Positions 42,073 to 51,870 of a DNA stretch of 64,000 nucleotides are shown one piece after another. The translations under genes and the position numbers were made by a program. Every line of letters starts with the position of its first letter. Position 1 is the stretch's first letter. The DNA comes from JAVBMU01 sp031552185 (lineage in GTDB: Bacteria > Actinomycetota > Actinomycetes > Actinomycetales > Cellulomonadaceae), in NCBI GenBank assembly GCA_031552185.1, contig JAVBMU010000033.1:1-64000 (forward strand). The letters run 5' to 3'. Under the pieces are notes generated by a model. That model made no database searches. It was not told where the DNA came from and saw only the letters and a program-made list of their open reading frames with translations.

Positions 42073-45000
42073 GTGCAGGGTTGGAGCACCAGCAGAACCC
42101 TCCTTGTCGACGTCGTCGAGGACCAGAACGACAAGTGCCTCAAGGTGTATCGCGAGGATGCGGACCGAATCCTCGAGGACGCACACAACGAGCAGCGCAT
42201 CGCCACCGGTGGGTACAGTACGCGCCAGCTCGAGGAACTCACACAAAACGCCGTCGACGCTGCCCGCTCCAAGGGCAGTAGGGTCGAGATTATCCTGTCG
42301 AACTCGGCGCTCTACGTCGCCAACGACGGCGAGCCGTTCAGCGAGGGCGGTGTCAGGGCCGTCATGGCCTCAGACATCTCGAGCAAGCGATCGGGAGACG
42401 ACGTCGGCCGGTTCGGTATCGGATTCAAGTCGGTGCTCGCCATCTCTGAGACACCGCGCGTGTACAGCCGCTCCGTGTCGTTCGGGTTCGACCGTGACCA
42501 GGCTGAGACCACGCTCCGCCGTGCAGGTTTCGAGGCCGAGAGTTTTCCGACCATGCGCCTCGCTCAGGTCATCGAAGACCCGGTCGGCGATGCCGCGGGC
42601 GATGGTCATCTTGCGGATGCGATGGAGTGGGCTTCCACGATCGTGAAGCTCCCGCTGGAGACGTGGGCTGTGAGGCAGATCGCGGCGAGGCTCGACCAGT
42701 TCCCGGTCGAGTTCGTCCTGTTCTCTACTCACGTTCGGCATGCCGCGCTGCGCAACCTGAGCAACTACGGCAAGCCGGGCGCACGGGAGATCTCCACCAC
42801 GGTTACGCCGGAGCGGACTGTGCTGCTGACGGTGGGCAAGAAGAAAGCCGAGTGGTCCGTCGCGATCGCGAAGGGCTATGCCCCGTCGGGGAAGGCGTTG
42901 GCCGATGGCTCCTACGCCGCCGCGCGGGCGAAGGTGGACGTCTCGTACGCGGTCAACCTGAGTAGCACCGGTGGGCTCGGAACGTTCTGGTCGTACTTCC
43001 CGACGGGAGACCAGACGACCCTGTCGGGCATCATCAATGCGCCCTGGAAGCTCAATGACGACCGTCGTCGACTCCTCCATGGTGCGTTCAACGAGGAGAT
43101 CCTCGTTGACGTCGTTCCCCCGCTGGTGGTCAAGGCGCTCCAGGCCTTCGACGAGCGCGAGAACATCGTGAGCATTCTGGACGCGGTGCCAGCACGAGGA
43201 CGTGAGTCCCGCAGTGTCGGTGACGACGCCATCAACGCCCCGGTAATCCGTCTCCTCCGCGAGAGCCGTTCGCTACCGAACGGTGCTGGTCGGCTCGCAC
43301 ATCCGTCCAAGGTCGCTTGGCTCGGAGACTCTGTCCCGGTCAGCTGGCTGCAGGAGTGGGCTGACTTCGGCGGCCCTGTCGAGAAGTGGGTTCACCCGGG
43401 CGTCTACGTCTCCAGCACGACCTTGTCCAAGGTTCGTCGCCTCAAGGGCGAAGACCCTCAGGGGCAGGGAGCTGGAATTGCGAAGGTTGACTCCTACGAG
43501 AAATGGCTCGAGGACCTCCTCGGCGAGGGCACCGTCGAGGACTCCGCGCGTGCCATCAGGTTTGCTGCATGGCTGCACGACCAGGCCTTGTCGAAGCCCG
43601 CTGAAGGGGCAAAGGTGAGTGAGGCGCTGAAGAGGGCCAGGATCGTGCGGCTTGAGGATGGCACTCTCAAGCCTGCGGTCAAGGGCAAGGTGTTCGTTCG
43701 GGTCGAAGGACAGGAAGGCGAGTCGGCGACCGTCGACTTCGTCGATCCTGAGCTAGTCCGTCTCCCGGGGGTTAAGGCAGCGCTGCACACGCTCGGCGTC
43801 GTCCTGATGGACCGGACGGGAGAGCTTCACGAGCTGTTGTCACGGGCACGCCAGGTCGACGCGCTCAGGGATCCTGCGCTCGTCTGGCCGAAGATCTGGG
43901 AGATTCTTCGGGAGATCCCCGAGGAGGCTGGGCTGCGCATCCTCAGGGAGGATCTCGAGTGCCAGAGCCTCGCAGACCTCATCATGAGGACCAGGGTGAA
44001 GACTGCCGCTGGCAAGTGGGTCTCGCCGGGACACGCATACCTTGCCGGGTCCATCGTCCCCGTCGACAAGTCTCGCGACCGGGACCGGCTGATCGATCCG
44101 GTCTACCACCGGTACGACACCGAGAAGCTGCAGCAGCTCGGCGCCGTGGCTGCTCCCTCGTACCGAGCTGGCATGCCTGAGGAACCGTGGGCCCGGACGT
44201 ACCTGAAAGCGCAGCGCGATACCTTTATCCGCCAGCAGGGCGGCCGCTCTCCGCAGCGCGAGTACATCGAGCTCGAGGGCGGCAGCAGTGACGTCGCATG
44301 GCCGATGGAGCCGCTGCTGTCGATGAGTGGCGAGGCTCGGGCCGCAGCCACCACGCACCTGCTGGCTACTTCGCTCCCCGGCGACAAGACCGCGCATCAT
44401 CGGACCGATCGGTCGTACACATCGGTGCTGGTGCTCTCTCCCGAGGCATGGTTCATCCGGGTGTACGGCTTGCTCGAGACGTCCTATGGGATACGCCGGC
44501 CCGGTGAGGTTCTGCTCGCGAGCGACGACGTCGACGAGGACATCTTCCCGGCGTTCAAGGCGAGCGCCAAGGTTGCTGAGGCCATCGGTCTGCGGGGACG
44601 AAAGGGCGGTCTCGACGAGCTCGCCGCCAACGACTGGATCAGCTTCAAGAAGACAGTCGACACATGGCTCACGCCCGACGCGGATGATCGCCGCACGAGG
44701 TTCTACGCCCAGATGCTCGGATACGAGCTTGAGATCAAGGAGCTGGCGGTCAGGGTCGGGCGGCGTGTCCAGCTCGTTCCGCTGGAGAACATCGGAGTCA
44801 CGTACGATGCCGCGGTCTACGAGGGGATGCTCGAAGCAGAGGTGCCTGCGCTCCTCGTGCCCGCTCGTGAGGACGTAGAACGGCTTTCCGAGAGATGGGG
44901 GATGCCCGTGGGAAAGAACCTCCTCCAGGTCGAGATCGTCCACGAGTCTGCCGGAGAGCCCGAGTACCTCACGGACGTGTTCCCTCCGCTCAAGCTACGG

Positions 45001-46863
45001 CTCGCGGTCGAGGACCAAGAGATCCGTATCCAGCCCTGCACCAGCATCGATCGGATGAGTGCGACCCCGCAGGGACAGCGGGCAACGCCGCTGCGCCAAT
45101 ACCGCGAGGGCGATCTCGTCCTGGTGACGGCTGAGACGGCGGAGCAGCAGCTCCAGCAAGCGTCGGCCGCGCTCAACCTCGGCATGACACGCCAGGACAT
45201 TGACAAGGTCTTCGCCGACATTAAGGCGACAGAGGTCAACAAGCTCCGCCAGGCGGTCAAGAAGGTCGCCGCGCCGGCGGACAAGCTCCTGCTCGCCGTC
45301 GGTGCAGGCCAGCTGCGTCGGGTCGTGCCCGGTCAGGCCATCGAGGTCCTGGAGCAGCGCCCTGGCGGGGTCACTGACCGGGAGATCTCCGAGTTGGCGT
45401 GCTCCGTGCATGGCATCGGCATTCTCAAGGCCCTTTCCCTTCCCCTGGAGAAGGCCGGCCTCCAGCCGCCGCGCGAGTGGGCTGGCCGACGCCATACCCG
45501 AGACTGGGTCGTCGGACTCGGCTTTCCCGCCGAGTGGGCAGGTTTCGCCTCGGCAGCCCGTCCAGCCGTCGAGATCATCGACGGCCCTGCGCAGCTGAAG
45601 CCCCTGCACGACTATCAGGAGAAGGTCACCCGGAACATCACGGCGCTCCTGCGCGATTTCGGACCGGACCGTGGCATGGTCTCGCTGCCCACCGGCGCGG
45701 GGAAGACCCGCGTGACTGTGCAGGCGCTGGTCGATGCCGTGCGTGGTCCGGAGAGCGACGGCAGCGTCGAGGGATACCTCGTGCGCGACGAGCCCATCGT
45801 CTGGATCGCGCAGACCGACGAACTATGCGAACAGGCTGCCGAGACGTGGAGCTACATCTGGCGGGCGCTGGGACCGCCGATACCGATGCGTCTCGGGCGG
45901 CTCTGGGCGGGCAACTCGGTGAGCGAGGAGCCGGGCATGTTCCAGGTCGTCATCGCAACGGTCCAGAAGCTCACCTCCCTGAAAGATCAGGGAGGTGCGG
46001 CGTACGAGTGGTTGCGTGATCCCTCGGTCGTCGTCATCGACGAAGCGCACACCTCGACGGCCACCTCGTACACACAGGTCCTGGACTGGCTGGGGCGCTC
46101 TGGGCGAGGTCGGGTGAAGACTGACCGCAAGCCGCTCCTCGGTCTTACGGCGACCCCGTTCCGAGGCACGTCGGTATTTGAGACGGAGCGTCTCGTCGGC
46201 CGCTACGACAACCACCGCCTCGACCGTGGAGCATTCCGTAGCGACGACAACGCCTATGGCGAACTTCAGGAACGCAAGATCCTCGCTGAGGTTCGACACG
46301 AGCTGATCGACGGCACCGATGTCGTGCTGAGCCAGGACGAGATCGCGACGATGAAGAAGTTCGGCGCTGGTCGACTCCCACAATCCGTGGAGGCTCGCCT
46401 TGGCGAGAGCCTCGAACGGACAATGCGCCTCGTCGACCACATTGCCGCTCAACCTGCGGACTGGACGATCCTGGCCTTCACCCCGTCGGTGGAGAACGCC
46501 CGAGTACTCGCCGCGCTCCTCTCGCACAAGGGCGTCAGAGCGGTCTCTGTCGATGCCAGTACGGACTCGGCAGCGCGCCGTCACTACGTGGAGCAGTTCA
46601 AGAAGGGCGAGATTCGGGTCCTCACGAATTACAGCATCTTCATGCAGGGGTTTGACGCACCGAAGGTGAAGGCCGTCTACGTAGCCCGTCCGACGTTCAG
46701 CCCGAACGTCTATCAGCAGATGATCGGCCGGGGCCTGCGAGGCCCGAAGAACGGCGGATCCGAGGAAGTCACGATCGTCAACGTGCAGGACAACTTCAAC
46801 AACTACGGTGAGCACCTCGCTTTCACCGAGTTTGAGTACCTCTGGGACCGGGATCGTCGATGA
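42073..46863 (+). CDS. Sacsin-type GHKL ATPase fused to DEAH helicase
   Basis: The 1596-residue protein joins two ATPase modules. Residues of about 25-340 form a GHKL (Hsp90/sacsin-like) ATPase: N-box QLEELTQNAVDAA (52-64), G1 NDGEPF (84-89), and G2 VGRFGIGFKS (111-120). The middle (about 340-1170) is not recognised, though segments such as VKTAAGKWVSPGHAYLAGS recall sacsin/NOV proteins. From about 1176 an SF2 helicase follows: DYQ motif, Walker A LPTGAGKT (1205-1212), DEAH (1323-1326), LTATPFRG, and QMIGRGLRG (1549-1557). It probably recognises and unwinds foreign nucleic acid. GTG 42073 has AGGAGAG 6 nt upstream. The stop overlaps the next gene by ATGA. Confidence 0.82.
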   Translation: MQGWSTSRTLLVDVVEDQNDKCLKVYREDADRILEDAHNEQRIATGGYSTRQLEELTQNAVDAARSKGSRVEIILSNSALYVANDGEPFSEGGVRAVMASDISSKRSGDDVGRFGIGFKSVLAISETPRVYSRSVSFGFDRDQAETTLRRAGFEAESFPTMRLAQVIEDPVGDAAGDGHLADAMEWASTIVKLPLETWAVRQIAARLDQFPVEFVLFSTHVRHAALRNLSNYGKPGAREISTTVTPERTVLLTVGKKKAEWSVAIAKGYAPSGKALADGSYAAARAKVDVSYAVNLSSTGGLGTFWSYFPTGDQTTLSGIINAPWKLNDDRRRLLHGAFNEEILVDVVPPLVVKALQAFDERENIVSILDAVPARGRESRSVGDDAINAPVIRLLRESRSLPNGAGRLAHPSKVAWLGDSVPVSWLQEWADFGGPVEKWVHPGVYVSSTTLSKVRRLKGEDPQGQGAGIAKVDSYEKWLEDLLGEGTVEDSARAIRFAAWLHDQALSKPAEGAKVSEALKRARIVRLEDGTLKPAVKGKVFVRVEGQEGESATVDFVDPELVRLPGVKAALHTLGVVLMDRTGELHELLSRARQVDALRDPALVWPKIWEILREIPEEAGLRILREDLECQSLADLIMRTRVKTAAGKWVSPGHAYLAGSIVPVDKSRDRDRLIDPVYHRYDTEKLQQLGAVAAPSYRAGMPEEPWARTYLKAQRDTFIRQQGGRSPQREYIELEGGSSDVAWPMEPLLSMSGEARAAATTHLLATSLPGDKTAHHRTDRSYTSVLVLSPEAWFIRVYGLLETSYGIRRPGEVLLASDDVDEDIFPAFKASAKVAEAIGLRGRKGGLDELAANDWISFKKTVDTWLTPDADDRRTRFYAQMLGYELEIKELAVRVGRRVQLVPLENIGVTYDAAVYEGMLEAEVPALLVPAREDVERLSERWGMPVGKNLLQVEIVHESAGEPEYLTDVFPPLKLRLAVEDQEIRIQPCTSIDRMSATPQGQRATPLRQYREGDLVLVTAETAEQQLQQASAALNLGMTRQDIDKVFADIKATEVNKLRQAVKKVAAPADKLLLAVGAGQLRRVVPGQAIEVLEQRPGGVTDREISELACSVHGIGILKALSLPLEKAGLQPPREWAGRRHTRDWVVGLGFPAEWAGFASAARPAVEIIDGPAQLKPLHDYQEKVTRNITALLRDFGPDRGMVSLPTGAGKTRVTVQALVDAVRGPESDGSVEGYLVRDEPIVWIAQTDELCEQAAETWSYIWRALGPPIPMRLGRLWAGNSVSEEPGMFQVVIATVQKLTSLKDQGGAAYEWLRDPSVVVIDEAHTSTATSYTQVLDWLGRSGRGRVKTDRKPLLGLTATPFRGTSVFETERLVGRYDNHRLDRGAFRSDDNAYGELQERKILAEVRHELIDGTDVVLSQDEIATMKKFGAGRLPQSVEARLGESLERTMRLVDHIAAQPADWTILAFTPSVENARVLAALLSHKGVRAVSVDASTDSAARRHYVEQFKKGEIRVLTNYSIFMQGFDAPKVKAVYVARPTFSPNVYQQMIGRGLRGPKNGGSEEVTIVNVQDNFNNYGEHLAFTEFEYLWDRDRR

Positions 46864-48659
46864 ACGACGACAGCGTGGACCTTGACGCGAGCCAACTGGC
46901 CGCCGTCGGGATCGAACCCTCAACCCGTCAGATTGTCTTGGCCGGCCCTGGGGCGGGCAAGACGCAGGTCGTGTCCTGCATGATCGAGCACCTTGTCGAG
47001 GAAGAGGACGTCGACACCGTTAACGGTCTGCTCGTCATCAGCTTCTCCAACGCTGCGGTGAACGCTGCTGATGCTCGGCTGCGGGCACGTGGACTGCCAC
47101 CTGTCATGCTCCAGACCATCGACTCGCTCGTCGGTGAGTTGCTTCGCGATCTCGACGAGGGCGAGTACGGGCATCTCGGCTTCGACGAACGGATCGCGCG
47201 TGCCTGTCGGCTACTGAAGAAGGAGAGCTGGGGCAGGTTGGAGGCAGTCGAGCATCTGGTCGTCGACGAGGTCCAGGACGTCGTCGGTGTCCGTGCTGAC
47301 TTCCTCCAGGTGCTCCTCGACGCGCTGGAAGACGAGGCTGGATTCAGCCTTCTCGGCGACCCTGCCCAGGGCATCTTTGACTTCCAGATTCGCCCCGCGA
47401 GAGGAGCGGAGCCCATCTCCATCACCACATCCCAGGAACTCCTCGACCGTGTCGAGGCGAGCCCCGGGGTCGAGGTCAAGCACCTCACCGGCCAGTACCG
47501 TGCCGCCTCACGCGACGCCCGCAAGATCCCCTCAAGTCGCCCCAGGTTACTTTCGGGGGACTACAACGACGTCGAAGATCTCTTTGCCGACCTCACCATA
47601 GCCGGCAGCGTCACCGACGTTGCGGCGCACTTGTCACGAAGTCAGGGGACCGCTGCGTTTCTCACTCAGACGAACGGGCAGGCCATGCTCGTCGCCCGTG
47701 CGCTGGGGGAAGCAGGCTACTCCGTCGAAATGCGTCGCAACGCCCAGCAGAAGGTTCTTGACCGGTGGCTCGCGGACCTTCTCGGTGACCACGCGACATC
47801 AGGTATCACCAGGGCGGAGCTGAACGCTGTCGTCGCGAGGCGCCGACCGGACCTCGACCCCAAGGACCTGTGGCGAGGCTTGCGCGCACTCACGGGAGGC
47901 GCGGGGAACGAAGTGTCGATCCCCAGGGTCGCTCAGCGGCTGCGTGGTAAGCGTCCTCTTCTACCCGTCTTCACGGATCGCCCTAGGGCGAGGTTCGTCG
48001 TTTCCACGGTCCATCGGGCGAAGGGTCTCGAGTACGACGACGTCGTTCTCGTGGACATGGGCGCCAAGCCGTGGGATCTCGAAGACACCGATCCAGTGGC
48101 TGACGCGCGCGCCAAGTTCGTAGCGATGACCCGTGCTCGTCGGCTGACGCTGCGTGCAGACGGTCCGTCTGGCCGCTTTCTGTGTCGCATCGATCGGACG
48201 GACATCAGCCACGGCCGATGGTACGAGGGGCACTACCAACAGCGGATGACCCATGGGTTCGAGTTCCGGGTGGACGATCTCGACCGAAGCCGTCCGCCGG
48301 GAGGCGACCCAGAAGCGGCGCAGGCGCACTTGCGTGACGGGGTGAAGGTGGGTGATCCGCTGACGTTCGTTCTAGACCCCCGCCTGTCTACCCTGCGGGT
48401 TCCTGTCTGGCAGGTGGACCACAAGGGCATCTCTGTCGGGACTACGAGTCCGGAGTTCGGGCATGACCTCGCGGTCAGGACCGGGACGATCGAGAAGAAG
48501 AAGCGGGGGTGGCCGGCCCTCACCGGCGCGCGCGTCGAGAGCATCGTTACCGTCGCCGGTGGTGCTCAGGAGGGTCCAGTCGGGAAGCGTGGCTTGTGGC
48601 TCGCGCCTGTCACGGCCGGACTTCTCCACCTCAAATGGAAGGGAGAGCAGGGTGCGTGA
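46860..48659 (+). CDS. SF1 (UvrD/Rep-like) helicase
   Basis: The 599-residue protein is a superfamily-1 helicase: GPGAGKT (29-35), SFSNAAVNAADARLR (Ia), DEVQD (136-140), GDPAQGIFDF (III), LTGQYRA (IV), and TVHRAKGLEYDDVVLVDM (about 383-400), then FVAMTRARR (VI). It is shorter than UvrD (about 720) and lacks a clear full 1B/2B set. The last 130 residues form an uncharacterised beta-rich tail (for example PVWQVDHKGISVG, LAPVTAGLLHLKW). It overlaps the previous stop by ATGA and the next gene's GTG by 8 nt, so it belongs to the operon. Its place in the system may resemble the nuclease or helicase partners of other defence loci. Confidence 0.84.
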   Translation: MNDDSVDLDASQLAAVGIEPSTRQIVLAGPGAGKTQVVSCMIEHLVEEEDVDTVNGLLVISFSNAAVNAADARLRARGLPPVMLQTIDSLVGELLRDLDEGEYGHLGFDERIARACRLLKKESWGRLEAVEHLVVDEVQDVVGVRADFLQVLLDALEDEAGFSLLGDPAQGIFDFQIRPARGAEPISITTSQELLDRVEASPGVEVKHLTGQYRAASRDARKIPSSRPRLLSGDYNDVEDLFADLTIAGSVTDVAAHLSRSQGTAAFLTQTNGQAMLVARALGEAGYSVEMRRNAQQKVLDRWLADLLGDHATSGITRAELNAVVARRRPDLDPKDLWRGLRALTGGAGNEVSIPRVAQRLRGKRPLLPVFTDRPRARFVVSTVHRAKGLEYDDVVLVDMGAKPWDLEDTDPVADARAKFVAMTRARRLTLRADGPSGRFLCRIDRTDISHGRWYEGHYQQRMTHGFEFRVDDLDRSRPPGGDPEAAQAHLRDGVKVGDPLTFVLDPRLSTLRVPVWQVDHKGISVGTTSPEFGHDLAVRTGTIEKKKRGWPALTGARVESIVTVAGGAQEGPVGKRGLWLAPVTAGLLHLKWKGEQGA

Positions 48660-51600
48660 CCTCAGCCCCTGGTACCGGGCGCGGCAGCACATGGTCGACG
48701 CTGTCGTAGCCGACCTGTATGGCAACTCCGACGACGAGATCATCGACGAGGCCCCGCTGGAGCGGTTCATCGTTGGCATCCTGCACCCCCAAAGGGCAAA
48801 CGGCGGCCAGCAGACCGCCGAGCTTGCGAATGAAGACCCTGACAGCGAGAGCACGGCCCCGGACGCGGACTACGACCCAGGGGTCTCAGTCGCTCATCTT
48901 CGCTACCCCTCCACGATCGGTCTTACCTTCGGTACCACGGACACCACGCCCCGCGTCCTCGTCGATGTGTCTGCCGACCGATACGCGCCGTTGCCGGACG
49001 ACCAGCAGATCGACAAGGACAAGGAGTTCTGGCGCCGCGCTCCCTTCTCGACCGAGTCCCTGGTACCCGTCGACATCAAACCGGGAAGCCAGACAATCTC
49101 CCTCACGACGGACCTCTTCCTGAGGGCCGTCGTTCGGGAGCCGCGCGACGGGGTTGTCAACGTGACCCTTGTGCTCGTCAACGCGGCGCGGCGTCCTGAG
49201 AAGGGACGGTCTGACCACCTCTGCTGGTTCCGCCCGCAGATCGTCGTCCGTACCGAGGATGGTGAGCTCGCTGACCGCCGGCCGGGAAAGGTCCTGGAGC
49301 ACCTCGACGAAGACGAGAAGAGTGGCGAGCTCCTCTACCGCCGCCAGCGGCACCTGGCGGTGGGCCACGGAACCGCCGTCACCTGGGACGAGGGGGAGCG
49401 CGTCACGCAGGTCTCGACGACCTTCTTCCCGGAGCACCCCTTACCCCTGGCCAAGGTGGATCGGGACGATACCGCGGGGCTCCTCGGGATGACCGCCCTC
49501 GCCCAGGCGTCAGAGATTGGCGCGGACAAGGTCAAGAAGCCGCTGAATGCTCTAGTCGACCTCTACGAGAAGTGGCTCAAGGAGCAGAAGGCTCGCGCTT
49601 ACCGGGAGAATCTGCCCCCGACCCACCAGGCTACGGCTCTCCAGCACCTCGGGGAGGCGGAGTCGGCGATCGAGCGCATGCGGGCTGGCATCGAGCTGCT
49701 GGGGGAACCCGACGTGCTCAAGGCCTTCAAGGTCATGAACAGCGTCATGCAGACCCAGCGTGAGCGCCAGGTCATCGTCCGCAGCGGGGGGAGGGACCCC
49801 GACAAGCCCGTGGCGGGGGAGTGGCGCCCGTTCCAGATGGCGTTCGTTTTGCTCAACCTCAAGGGGCTCGCCGATCCGAAGAGCAAGGACCGGGACATCG
49901 CAGACCTGCTCTGGTTCCCTACCGGCGGTGGCAAGACGGAGGCTTACCTGGGTCTCATTGCGTTCACCCTCGTCCTTCGCCGTCTGCGGAAGGTCGGGAG
50001 GAACCAGGACGGCGCTGGTGTGGCGGTGCTTATGCGCTACACCCTGCGATTGCTCACGCTGCAGCAGTTCGAGCGTGCAGCAGGGCTGATCTGTGCGCTG
50101 CAGAAGGCACGCGAGGACGATCCTGAACTGCAGGGGACCGCGCCGTTCTCCATCGGTCTGTGGGTCGGACAGGGTGCCACCCCGAACTCCGTGGCCGACG
50201 CGCAGAAGGCTCTGAAGAAGATCGCGATGGACGAAGAACCCGGAGACACCGGGAACCCCGTTCAGTTGCTGCGTTGTCCCTGGTGCGGAAGCGGTCTGGA
50301 CCACAACGACTACACCACGAGGAACCCTGCTGGTCGGCTCACGGTCCGCTGTCCGGCCGAGGGGTGCGATTTCCATGGCGGGGAAGGGATCCCCGTGCAC
50401 CTCGTCGACGACGACGTGTACGAAAGCCGCCCGTCGCTTGTCATCGGAACCGTCGACAAGTTCGCGATGCTCGCGTGGAAGGGGCAGGCGCGGACCCTCT
50501 TCGGAGGGAAGATGGACCCCCCTCCGGATCTCATCGTTCAGGATGAGCTCCACCTCATCTCCGGGCCACTCGGGACGCTCGTCGGCCTGTACGAGACTGC
50601 GATCGATCATCTCGCCACTGACAAGAATGGCGCCCGCCCCAAGCTCGTTGCCTCCACCGCGACCATCCGGCGGGCCACCGAGCAGGTCAAGATGGTGTTC
50701 GACCGGAAGGCGCAGCAGTTCCCGCCGCCCGGACTGGACGCCTCCGACTCCTTCTTCGCCGTCGATGCCTCTCCGGAGGAGAAGGGCACCCGGAAGTACG
50801 TGGGGCTCATGGCACCCAGCACTTCGCACGCAAGCCTCCTCGTCCGCACCTACGCAGCATTGCTGCAGGGAGCCAAGGACCTTGACGCGACACCTGAGGT
50901 CAAGGACGCCTACTGGACGATCCTCGGTTACTTCAACAGTCTGCGTGTGCTCGGAGCCGCCTACATCCAGTCGATCGACGACGTGCCTGACCGCCTGAAA
51001 GTGGTCGCCGGCCGACTCGGCACTGAGGTTCGCAAGAGTCGAGACCCTCGCGAGCTCACCTCACGTGTGAAGTCTGGTGACATTCCCGGGGAACTCAAGG
51101 CACTGGAGACTTCCCACCCGGACCCCGAGAGTCCGGACGTGGTGCTGGCCACCAACATGATCTCTGTGGGCGTGGACGTCGACAGACTTGGCCTCATGGC
51201 TGTCATGGGACAGCCGCAGACCACCTCGGAGTACATCCAGTCCACCTCGCGTGTAGGACGCAGCGTTCCCGGCCTGGTGTTCACGCTCTACAATGCGGCT
51301 CGCTCCCGGGACCTGTCGCACTACGAGTCGTTCACCTCCTACCACCGGGCGTTGTACAAGCAGGTCGAGGCCACTGGCGCCACGCCCTTCGCGCCGCGTG
51401 CGCTCGACCGAGGCCTCCATGGCCTCCTTGTGATCCTCGCCCGGCACACGATCGCGGAGGCCTCGGACGAGAAGAGCGTCGATGTTCCCGTACGCGACGG
51501 ACAGCTCAACACGGTCGCGAAGATCATTGTCGACCGAGCCCGCGCCGTGGGAGGTTTGGAGGTCGCCGAAGAGGTTTCGGAGGCTCTGATCGAGCTTTCC

Positions 51601-51870
51601 GGGCAGTGGGAGGACGCCGTGGAGAACGGTGAGGTCCTGCAGTACGGGCGTTGGCCCTTCCAGAAGGGGGTGAAGGCCCTCATGGTTGTCGCGGGCGGGT
51701 CCAACAAGGACGACGAGACCGGGGTGACGCTCGCCGAGGTCTTTCCTCCGGACGAGGTTCCGTGGCCCACACTCACCTCCCTGCGCAACGTCGACCGCGA
51801 GAGCACTCTGCAGATCATCAGGTCCAAACCCGTGAAGAAGAAGAGGGTGGCCCACGATGGCGACGACTGA
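48652..51870 (+). CDS. drmA: DrmA-like DISARM helicase
   Basis: The 1072-residue protein matches the DISARM helicase DrmA. WFPTGGGKTEAYLG carries Walker A (residues of about 421-434), QDELHLISGPLG a DELH Walker B (631-634), a zinc-binding insert has RCPWCGSG and RCPAEGC (about 542-575), and the second lobe has ATNMISVGVDVDRLGLM and QSTSRVGRSVPGLVFTLYN plus RDLSHYESF, the DrmA signature. The first 400 residues form a family-specific N-terminal part. GTG 48652 has GGGAGAG upstream and overlaps the SF1 gene. In DISARM the DrmA-DrmB complex restricts incoming phage DNA. Confidence 0.88.
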   Translation: MRDLSPWYRARQHMVDAVVADLYGNSDDEIIDEAPLERFIVGILHPQRANGGQQTAELANEDPDSESTAPDADYDPGVSVAHLRYPSTIGLTFGTTDTTPRVLVDVSADRYAPLPDDQQIDKDKEFWRRAPFSTESLVPVDIKPGSQTISLTTDLFLRAVVREPRDGVVNVTLVLVNAARRPEKGRSDHLCWFRPQIVVRTEDGELADRRPGKVLEHLDEDEKSGELLYRRQRHLAVGHGTAVTWDEGERVTQVSTTFFPEHPLPLAKVDRDDTAGLLGMTALAQASEIGADKVKKPLNALVDLYEKWLKEQKARAYRENLPPTHQATALQHLGEAESAIERMRAGIELLGEPDVLKAFKVMNSVMQTQRERQVIVRSGGRDPDKPVAGEWRPFQMAFVLLNLKGLADPKSKDRDIADLLWFPTGGGKTEAYLGLIAFTLVLRRLRKVGRNQDGAGVAVLMRYTLRLLTLQQFERAAGLICALQKAREDDPELQGTAPFSIGLWVGQGATPNSVADAQKALKKIAMDEEPGDTGNPVQLLRCPWCGSGLDHNDYTTRNPAGRLTVRCPAEGCDFHGGEGIPVHLVDDDVYESRPSLVIGTVDKFAMLAWKGQARTLFGGKMDPPPDLIVQDELHLISGPLGTLVGLYETAIDHLATDKNGARPKLVASTATIRRATEQVKMVFDRKAQQFPPPGLDASDSFFAVDASPEEKGTRKYVGLMAPSTSHASLLVRTYAALLQGAKDLDATPEVKDAYWTILGYFNSLRVLGAAYIQSIDDVPDRLKVVAGRLGTEVRKSRDPRELTSRVKSGDIPGELKALETSHPDPESPDVVLATNMISVGVDVDRLGLMAVMGQPQTTSEYIQSTSRVGRSVPGLVFTLYNAARSRDLSHYESFTSYHRALYKQVEATGATPFAPRALDRGLHGLLVILARHTIAEASDEKSVDVPVRDGQLNTVAKIIVDRARAVGGLEVAEEVSEALIELSGQWEDAVENGEVLQYGRWPFQKGVKALMVVAGGSNKDDETGVTLAEVFPPDEVPWPTLTSLRNVDRESTLQIIRSKPVKKKRVAHDGDD

